Source: an uncultured bacterium
GTDB lineage: Bacteria > Bacillota > Clostridia > Lachnospirales > Lachnospiraceae
DNA length: 33,253 bases
Assembly: GCA_947643595.1 (NCBI GenBank)
Contig: CANRWP010000035.1
Location: 1-33,253, forward strand
Reading direction: 5' to 3'
Shown here: piece after piece, positions 27,817 to 33,253 of the stretch
How the letters are laid out: each line of letters starts with the position of its first letter
Numbering within the stretch: the first letter of the stretch is position 1
The notes under the pieces: model-generated
Seen by the model: only the letters and a program-made list of their open reading frames with translations
The model's database searches: none
What the model was told of the DNA's origin: nothing
Program-made: the position numbers and the translations under genes

Positions 27817-27830
27817 CGAACTTTTGTTCT
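27817..27830. promoter_or_regulatory. LexA (SOS) box candidate
   Basis: CGAACTTTTGTTCT matches the Gram-positive LexA consensus CGAAC-N4-GTTCG except at the last base. It lies 10 bp upstream of the candidate uvrB -35 and 3 bp after the recombinase stop codon. uvrBA is a known SOS target in Bacillus, which fits, but the site is unusually far (about 240 bp) from uvrB. Confidence 0.6.
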
Positions 27831-27833
27831 TTT

Positions 27834-29135
27834 TTATCCCGCATCCGGAAGAAATTCCGTTACGTCTACCACAATCTCCAGCAATTCCTTTTTAAAGATT
27901 TCTATCTCTTCCAGGTTCGGTAATACTTCTTTCATATACTCTTCTATTTCCGGTACGCCGTCCGCTATGATACCTCTATTATCAGCATAAACGTCCATTG
28001 TTATAAGTTCTTTTGCATGTCCCATGAGTTTTGATACCGCCTTTGGATTGAATGACTCTTTCAGCAGGAGCGTACAGTATGTGCTGCGCAGATCATGCCA
28101 GCGGATGTCCGGCAGGCCATTTTCAGCAAGAAGCTGCTTATAATACCTGCAATGGAATCCCTTGCTCCTTGCCCTGCCAAAGCTGGAACAACAGATATAG
28201 TCCAGATCCTGAAACTCTCCCCTTCTGCGGTTTCTGTTTTTCTCATACACCTGCCGTTCCTTTAGGATCGCCTCAAAGACGTAATCGGGAATCGGGATTT
28301 CTCTGTAACTGGATTTTGTCTTTAATCCAACCTCCTGTTTCGTAAAGGTTTTTGGAGCAAAGTCTTCTTTTGCTGTGTTATGTACTCTCCCCAGCTGGCG
28401 CTCCACTTTTAAAGTGCGGTTGATATAATCCACATCCGAATATTTTACACCATTTATCTCGGATCTTCGAAGCCCCATAAGCACATTAAACATCACCTGC
28501 ATATGGATCGGGGTGTCTTTACTTTTTTCCAGCAAAATTAAAATCTGTTCCATGGTCAGCGTTTTCTGTGTATCGATCTTTCGGGTTCTAAAGCCCGGTT
28601 TCTGCTGCGGCTTTTCTGCCTTGGGAAGCCCTATTCCGTCTACCGGGCTTGTCTGGATCACCTTGTTCGTTACCGCATAACGAAAAGAGACATTCATGAT
28701 TGTTTTTACCAGCTCTGCTATCGACCTTGAATAGCCTGCCTTGGTATTAAACAATTTCTGAACGTCTCCGCGGGTAACATCCATCATTTTTTTCCTTCCC
28801 AGGATGGGAATGATGTGATTCTTTACTATTCCGCAATAATTATAATAAGTTTCGTAACTGTCCGTGCGCTTTTTAAGGTCCGTTTCAAGCCAGAATATCA
28901 TAAAATCAGCCACATGAACCTTTGCGTACACAACAAACGTACCATTATATAATTCTGCGATGGTCTTCTCCCTTGCCTTAACTGCTTCTTTCTCTGTTTT
29001 GAATCCGGACTTCTGCTGTGTTTTCTCGCTCCCGTCCGGATATTTCAAAAATACCCTGTAGCCGAAGCCGGAGCGCACAGGTATTACCTGTGCCACTCTC
29101 CAATCGACATAATTTTTCAGGCTAAGATCTAACAT
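27834..29135 (-). CDS. Tyrosine recombinase/integrase (downstream member of a pair)
   Basis: 433 residues. An N-terminal arm-DNA-binding region (about 12-60, GFGYRVFLKYPDGSE then SGFKTEKEA) is followed by a core-binding SAM-like domain (about 72-170) and the catalytic domain. Catalytic residues fit: Arg223 (GLRRSE), Lys at about 272-274, His347 and Arg350 (WHDLR), His373 (MGHAKE) and the nucleophile Tyr383 (MDVYAD). All are intact, so it should be active. Its ATG overlaps the stop of the upstream recombinase by 7 nt, implying translational coupling. It would integrate or excise the element. Confidence 0.92.
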   Translation of the reverse strand: MLDLSLKNYVDWRVAQVIPVRSGFGYRVFLKYPDGSEKTQQKSGFKTEKEAVKAREKTIAELYNGTFVVYAKVHVADFMIFWLETDLKKRTDSYETYYNYCGIVKNHIIPILGRKKMMDVTRGDVQKLFNTKAGYSRSIAELVKTIMNVSFRYAVTNKVIQTSPVDGIGLPKAEKPQQKPGFRTRKIDTQKTLTMEQILILLEKSKDTPIHMQVMFNVLMGLRRSEINGVKYSDVDYINRTLKVERQLGRVHNTAKEDFAPKTFTKQEVGLKTKSSYREIPIPDYVFEAILKERQVYEKNRNRRRGEFQDLDYICCSSFGRARSKGFHCRYYKQLLAENGLPDIRWHDLRSTYCTLLLKESFNPKAVSKLMGHAKELITMDVYADNRGIIADGVPEIEEYMKEVLPNLEEIEIFKKELLEIVVDVTEFLPDAG

Positions 29136-30235
29136 GCCGTGACACCCCCTTCCGGAATAAACATATTGTTCATAAAAGTGATGATCTGCTCATTCTCATC
29201 CATGACTTCACAATAATATTCAAACGTTGTATTAACACTTGCATGCCCCAGCAGGGCAGATATTTTAATCAGGGGAACCTTCTGCTCTACCAATATTGTC
29301 GCATACATATGTCTCAACCCATGAACCGTAATGTGGGGCAGCCCATTTCTGGAACATAATTTTGTCAAAGCACTGTTCATGGCGGCAGTTGAGTGGGGCA
29401 GGCCATTTTCCTGGCACGAAATATAATCGTGGTCAAAATATTGTTCACCGAGCTGCAGCTTATTTGCGTCAACCAGAGTTCTTCTTTTTTCAATTTCCTT
29501 TGCAACAGCCTCTGGTATCCGCAGCAAGCGGTAACTGTTATCCGTCTTTGGCGGTTTCTCTATGACCTCATATGTCTGAATTTTACTTTCACCCTTTGGA
29601 ATAACAGGGTTCGATGTAATCTGCCGCCGAATATAGATTGTCCTGTTTTCCGCATCAAAATCTCCAAATTTCAAGCCTGAGATCTCACCTTTTCTCAATC
29701 CACAGAACAGTCCGAGCAAGATCTCCAGATACCATCCGCTATCGCAGGCAGCTTTCAAGAGTTTCTTCACATTCGCTTTGTTTAAAATAATGATCGTTGG
29801 CTTTCTCCTTGGATATGGTTTCGTCGCGGGTATCGGATTAACCCTGATATATTCCTGTATCACGGCCTCTTTCATTGCCATGTTCAGGAACTCTCTGGAC
29901 TTGTTGCCGGCAGACTCGCATGTCTTTGATACGACAGCCAGCAAAGAATCAAAATATTCCTCATTGGCATATCGTAATTTTATGTTCTGCTGCATGTTCG
30001 GAAGAATCAGGTCATACAGCACATAGGCGCATACCATGCGGGTTGTATTCTCAATCCTCTGGGAAAATACATCCTCAAACCAATAAAGCAGATAATCTCT
30101 CAAATCCACATCCGGGTTTGGCTTTGCCGACATCTGATAGGCTCTGGAAGCTTTCTTGAATTCCTTCTCATATTTGTAATAACTGGCTTCCGCTTCCTCC
30201 TCACTCTGAAAACCTCCACGTTTTCCATACGGCAC
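29129..30235 (-). CDS. Tyrosine recombinase/integrase (upstream member, possibly 5'-truncated)
   Basis: 368 residues if GTG at 30235 is used, but no Shine-Dalgarno precedes it; the frame stays open about 30 codons further without an ATG. Only the tail of an arm-binding region is left (GKRGGFQSEEEAEA), then a core-binding domain (about 44-140) and a complete catalytic domain: Arg181 (CGLRKGE), Lys230, His305 and Arg308 (HGLRH), His331 (LGHAS), Tyr340 or 341 (TFEYY). The missing ribosome site and the abrupt neighbour suggest the 5' end was cut at the junction near 30235-30241. It overlaps the downstream recombinase. Confidence 0.85.
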   Translation of the reverse strand: MPYGKRGGFQSEEEAEASYYKYEKEFKKASRAYQMSAKPNPDVDLRDYLLYWFEDVFSQRIENTTRMVCAYVLYDLILPNMQQNIKLRYANEEYFDSLLAVVSKTCESAGNKSREFLNMAMKEAVIQEYIRVNPIPATKPYPRRKPTIIILNKANVKKLLKAACDSGWYLEILLGLFCGLRKGEISGLKFGDFDAENRTIYIRRQITSNPVIPKGESKIQTYEVIEKPPKTDNSYRLLRIPEAVAKEIEKRRTLVDANKLQLGEQYFDHDYISCQENGLPHSTAAMNSALTKLCSRNGLPHITVHGLRHMYATILVEQKVPLIKISALLGHASVNTTFEYYCEVMDENEQIITFMNNMFIPEGGVTAC

Positions 30236-30240
30236 TCCAG

Positions 30241-30369
30241 CTACAGGAACGGACAGGGACGCTGATCTGCTTTGACTTCCAGAAGGAAGTTCTCCACCAC
30301 TTCTGCGGCGGACAGGTGGAGTTTTCCACCATCAGCTTTGAAAAATTTGAAAGGAGGTTTTTCCCATAG
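30241..30369 (+). pseudogene. 3' tail of a truncated conjugation-region gene
   Basis: A reading frame with no plausible start ends at TAG (30367-30369). It encodes a protein-like tail (GTLICFDFQKEVLHHF, then QVEFSTISFEKFERRFF). Its G+C-rich composition matches the coupling-protein gene that follows, not the recombinase on its left. It looks like the end of the gene that normally precedes the coupling protein, cut off at the junction with the recombinase. The family was not recognised. The TAG and the ATA at the next gene's start position share bases, so one G-to-A change could have altered both. Confidence 0.5.
30352..30368 (+). promoter_or_regulatory. Perfect Shine-Dalgarno followed by ATA instead of ATG
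   Basis: AGGAGG (30352-30357), 8 nt, then ATA (30366-30368) in frame with the coupling protein. The frame is closed by TGA at 30348-30350 and has no ATG until 30630, so this is where translation should begin. Confidence 0.75.
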
Positions 30370-32384
30370 ACAAGAAAAAATTACTGAAAGGGCTGGTCAC
30401 TGCCCCCATCGCCATCCTCGCCATCCTGTATGCGGGCGGCTACCTGGGGCAGTTCATCGGCAACTACGCTCTCTGGAAACAGGGCGGCGGCTATCCGGGG
30501 GACGGCACTTCCCCCCTTCCCGCCTCTCCCGGCCTGTCCGTCTGCCTCCGTGCGGCGGTACATCCGCCATACGGGATCTATGGCATTTTTATCTGCATCG
30601 GGCTTTTGGCGGTACTGCTGCTTTTTGTCATGCGGATCGGATACAGCGACACCGGGGAATATGACGAGGACCGGAACTTCACCTACTCCGCCAAAGGCAC
30701 CTACGGCACATCCGGCTGGATGAGCCGGAAAGAGATGGCCGGCGTTCTGGAGCTGGTGGCTGACCTGCACGGGTATCAGGGGATCGTGCTGGGCATGCTG
30801 GAGAAGAAGGCGGTCTGTGTGCCGGAGAAGACACGGCTGAACAGCAACCTGGCTGTTTACGGGGCCAGTGGCTCCATGAAGACACGCTCCTTCTGCATGA
30901 ACCGGATCTTACAGGGGGTATCCCGCGGGGAATCCCTGGTCATCTGCGACCCGAAATCGGAACTGTACGAAAAGTCCAGCGAATATCTGCGTGACAAAGG
31001 CTATACAGTCCGGGTGTTCAACCTGGTCAGCCCGGAAAACTCGGATTCCTGGAACTGCCTCTGCGAAGTGGAGGGCCAGGAACTGATGGCACAGCTTTTT
31101 GTGGATGTCATCATCAAAAATACCACGGGCGGCGGCAAGGGCGACCATTTCTGGGATTCCGCTGAAATGAACCTGCTGAAAGCACTGGTGCTGTATGTGG
31201 ATAAAGGCTATCCCCCGGAGAACCGGAACATGGGGCAGGTCTACCAGCTCATTACCTTAAATTCGGAAACTGCACTGAACAGCCTTTTTGAAGTCCTGCC
31301 CATCAACCATCCGGCGAAGGCGCCCTACAGCCTCTTTAAACAGGCGTCCGATTCCGTGCGCAGCGGCGTCATCATCGGCCTGGGGAGCCGCCTGCAGGTG
31401 TTCCAGTCCGAGCTGATCAAAAAGATCACCGCAAAAGATGAGATCGACCTGGAACTGCCGGGGCAGAAGCCCTGCGCCTATTTCCTTGTGACCAGCGACC
31501 AGGACAGCACCTTTGACTTCCTGGCATCCCTGTTCCTGTCCTTTGTGTTCATCAAGTTAGTGCGTTACGCGGACAGAAACTGTGAGGGCGGCCGGCTCCC
31601 CGTACCCGTCCATGTCCTGGGGGAAGAGCTGACCGCATGCGGCACCATCCCGGACCTTTCCCGGCGTCTGAGCGTGATCCGCTCCCGGAACATCTCCATG
31701 TCCTGCGTGTTCCAGAACCTTGCCGGGCTGCAGAACCGGTATCCTTTAAACCTCTGGCAGGAAATTTTAGGAAATTGTGACGTCCAGCTCTTTTTAGGGT
31801 GTACCGATCCCCTGACAGCGGAATTTGTCTCCTCCCGTACCGGCCTTGCAAGCGTGGCGGTCTCCAGCAAGTCCAAACAGCTGGGCACCTGGCGGATCTC
31901 CAACTATACGCCGGAATACCGGGAGACCAGCGGTGTGGGAAAACGCCCCGTGCTGACGCCGGATGAAGTGCTGCGCCTGCCCATTGATGAGGCGCTGGTC
32001 ATCATCCGGGGAAAGAAGACCCTGAAGGTGGACAAGATGGATTATTCCAAACATCCGGAATATCCCCTGCTGCGCTCCTGCAAGGCATCCGCCCATATCC
32101 CGGAGTGGAGACGCCTGGAAATGGAAGCCGCCGCACCGGAACCAGCAGTAAAACCGGCGCCTCAAAAGGCGGCTGTAAAACAGACAACAAAAACAGCTGC
32201 AAAACCTGCTGTAAAAACAGGGACAAAACCTGCAGTAAAAGGAACGGGAAAAGCACCAACGCCCGGCGCACAGCAGAAAGCGGCATCCCCTCCGGCATCC
32301 GGACCGGGAAAGGCCGCCCCTGCCGTATCCTCCGGCACTCCTGCCGGAATTATATCTACGGACAAGGATTCCATCATGTCCTGA
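30366..32384 (+). CDS. VirD4-like type IV coupling protein (CD1115 family), start codon ATA
   Basis: 672 residues if read from the ATA at 30366. Two N-terminal membrane helices (about 10-30 and 72-92) are encoded upstream of any ATG, so the true start must be at or near 30366. The ATPase domain has a Walker A of the CD1115 type, GASGSMKT (about 166-173). The expected Walker B region reads VHVLGEELTACG, with Gly-Glu-Glu where Asp-Glu is usual, followed by IPDLSRRLSVIRSRNIS. It should pump the relaxase-DNA complex to the mating channel. The C-terminal ~75 residues are a Lys/Ala/Pro-rich repeat tail (KPAVK, KAAVK units). The missing ATG may reduce or abolish expression. Confidence 0.88.
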   Translation: MDKKKLLKGLVTAPIAILAILYAGGYLGQFIGNYALWKQGGGYPGDGTSPLPASPGLSVCLRAAVHPPYGIYGIFICIGLLAVLLLFVMRIGYSDTGEYDEDRNFTYSAKGTYGTSGWMSRKEMAGVLELVADLHGYQGIVLGMLEKKAVCVPEKTRLNSNLAVYGASGSMKTRSFCMNRILQGVSRGESLVICDPKSELYEKSSEYLRDKGYTVRVFNLVSPENSDSWNCLCEVEGQELMAQLFVDVIIKNTTGGGKGDHFWDSAEMNLLKALVLYVDKGYPPENRNMGQVYQLITLNSETALNSLFEVLPINHPAKAPYSLFKQASDSVRSGVIIGLGSRLQVFQSELIKKITAKDEIDLELPGQKPCAYFLVTSDQDSTFDFLASLFLSFVFIKLVRYADRNCEGGRLPVPVHVLGEELTACGTIPDLSRRLSVIRSRNISMSCVFQNLAGLQNRYPLNLWQEILGNCDVQLFLGCTDPLTAEFVSSRTGLASVAVSSKSKQLGTWRISNYTPEYRETSGVGKRPVLTPDEVLRLPIDEALVIIRGKKTLKVDKMDYSKHPEYPLLRSCKASAHIPEWRRLEMEAAAPEPAVKPAPQKAAVKQTTKTAAKPAVKTGTKPAVKGTGKAPTPGAQQKAASPPASGPGKAAPAVSSGTPAGIISTDKDSIMS

Positions 32385-32454
32385 AACCAGACTGCTATGG
32401 AACGGCCCGTTTCCGGGCGGTGAAATAAAATAACTACACTATGGAGGTAAACAC

Positions 32455-33253
32455 ATGGCAAGAAAAAAAGAACTTATGGAACTGGAAAACCCTTCGATGG
32501 AAGGAAACATCCCTGTGGAGACAGCGGATACAGAAGCCGGAGTTTTCCCCGGCGAAGAGGATGGCATACCGTCTGAAACGGACGGGGACGGCATGGACTT
32601 AAATGAACTCCTGGGCAGCATGGACCAGGAACCGTCTGACACCCCTGATCCGGCAGAGGGAGAGCTTCCGGAACTTACAGAGGAAGAAATGTTTGGGGAA
32701 ACACCGGAAGATGCGGCTGTTTCTGGTGAAGCACAGCCGGAAGCGATGTCTTCCCCCGAAACAGAAAATCCCCCGGCAAAGGCCAGACGCACCGCCCGCA
32801 GGAAAAAGGAAGAAACTTTCGAAGGCCCTGCAGGGGAAGCACAGGATACGGATGCCGGGAAAACAGACCTCCCGGAAACCGCTCCTGACAGCGTACTCCC
32901 CTCCCAGGATACTGCAGAAGATGCAGATGGAGCGGAGAAAACCATTCCCCAGGAAGATATGGAATCCACCGGGACGGAAGATATATCAGAATCCACTGCT
33001 CCCTCTGCTGCTGCCCCTTCCCGGCGTACTGCGGCCAGAGGCAGAAAAGAAGACGCCCCTGTACTGACACTGGAAGTGCGCGGGGAAGTGGAAACGGAGG
33101 AATCCCGTGAAGATGCCATCTGGCATGAGATTCATAACGCCTACCGTACCCGGCGTATCCTTACTGGGCAGCTTGGCGGGATCGAACAGACTGACAACGG
33201 AAAGACCATCACCATTGTAGACTATAAAGGTTTCCGGATTGTGATCCCCTTAA
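32455..33253 (+). CDS. Acidic conjugative-element protein, partial (3' end outside window)
   Basis: Open from the ATG at 32455 (GGAGG 7 nt upstream) to the window edge, 266 codons. The first ~195 residues are low-complexity and acidic, rich in Glu, Pro, Thr, Ser and Ala, with a basic island (ARRTARRKKEE). A folded part seems to begin at about 215 (EDAIWHEIHNAYRTRRIL), then GGIEQTDNGKTITIVDYKGFRIVIPL, resembling a small beta-barrel such as an S1-like fold; that is only a guess. It follows the coupling protein by 70 nt, with a weak hairpin and no T run between, so they are probably co-transcribed. Confidence 0.7.
   Translation, partial: MARKKELMELENPSMEGNIPVETADTEAGVFPGEEDGIPSETDGDGMDLNELLGSMDQEPSDTPDPAEGELPELTEEEMFGETPEDAAVSGEAQPEAMSSPETENPPAKARRTARRKKEETFEGPAGEAQDTDAGKTDLPETAPDSVLPSQDTAEDADGAEKTIPQEDMESTGTEDISESTAPSAAAPSRRTAARGRKEDAPVLTLEVRGEVETEESREDAIWHEIHNAYRTRRILTGQLGGIEQTDNGKTITIVDYKGFRIVIPL

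Larger units (their letters stand above)
27834..33253. mobile_element. Integrative/conjugative element remnant or composite (right end outside window)
   Basis: Two tyrosine recombinases on the minus strand and conjugation genes (coupling protein and a neighbour) on the plus strand replace the chromosomal gene set after uvrB. Base composition shifts: the recombinase genes are visibly A+T richer than both flanks, while the conjugation genes are G+C rich, suggesting two origins. The left boundary probably lies in 27575-27833, near the TTCGTCAAGGA repeats. No matching attachment repeat can be assigned because the other end is not in the window. Confidence 0.75.

Noticed and set aside
27834-30235. 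A RIT element (three recombinases in a row).
   Set aside because: Only two recombinases are present; a third upstream is not visible because sequence changes to conjugation genes at the junction.

Overview
The window reads as chromosome from a motile member of the Firmicutes, most likely a Lachnospiraceae (Clostridia). The basis is the gene content and order: mbl-flgF-flgG as in Bacillus mbl-flhO-flhP, cdaA-cdaR-glmM, comFC next to a YvyF-like flagellar gene, a DUF3048 lipoprotein and Gram-positive promoter motifs. Its last ~5.4 kb is accessory DNA. No rRNA, tRNA or CRISPR array was seen. The species cannot be named from what is visible.

Layout. (1) 1-5040, envelope genes: a partial LicC/LicA-like fusion (phosphocholine cytidylyltransferase plus choline kinase, with an N-terminal winged helix), a divergent polytopic membrane protein, and a DUF3048 (YerB-like) lipoprotein closed by a bidirectional terminator. 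(2) 5058-7220, minus strand: leuA and an HPr phosphocarrier gene with a strong promoter. (3) 7251-7414: a palindromic intergenic element flush against the glmM stop codon. (4) 7416-18087, minus strand: a closely packed run read in the order duplicated Gpi18-like membrane protein, recD2, comFC, yvyF-like, a 2-TM protein, a polytopic membrane protein, cdaA, cdaR, glmM. It joins DNA repair, a ComF phosphoribosyltransferase, a flagellar-operon protein and the conserved c-di-AMP/peptidoglycan-precursor module. (5) 18178-21420, minus strand: mbl, flgF, flgG and a FlgJ-like rod protein. A sigma-D type promoter (GCCGATAT) lies between flgF and flgG. (6) 21495-27806, minus strand: a secreted protein with two internal repeats, then uvrA and uvrB. 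A LexA-type box and a candidate promoter lie about 240 bp upstream of uvrB.

(7) 27834-33253, mobile DNA. Two overlapping tyrosine recombinases on the minus strand abut plus-strand conjugation genes: a truncated gene tail, a VirD4/CD1115-type coupling protein and a partial acidic protein. Three copies of an 11-12 bp motif (TTCGTCAAGGA) lie between the recombinases and uvrB and look like arm-type recombinase sites. The two halves meet at about 30235-30241, where both the upstream recombinase and the plus-strand gene lose their 5' ends, so this looks like a rearrangement junction. The coupling-protein gene has an intact Shine-Dalgarno sequence but ATA where ATG is expected.

Most worth a second look: the recombinase pair with its triple repeat and the ATA-start coupling protein; the palindromic element with four GCTCAT words at 18-20 bp spacing; the promoter-embedded palindrome in front of a gene that carries its own DNA-binding domain; the sigma-D promoter; and the uncharacterised membrane proteins linked to the c-di-AMP module. 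I found no system that is clearly new as a whole.
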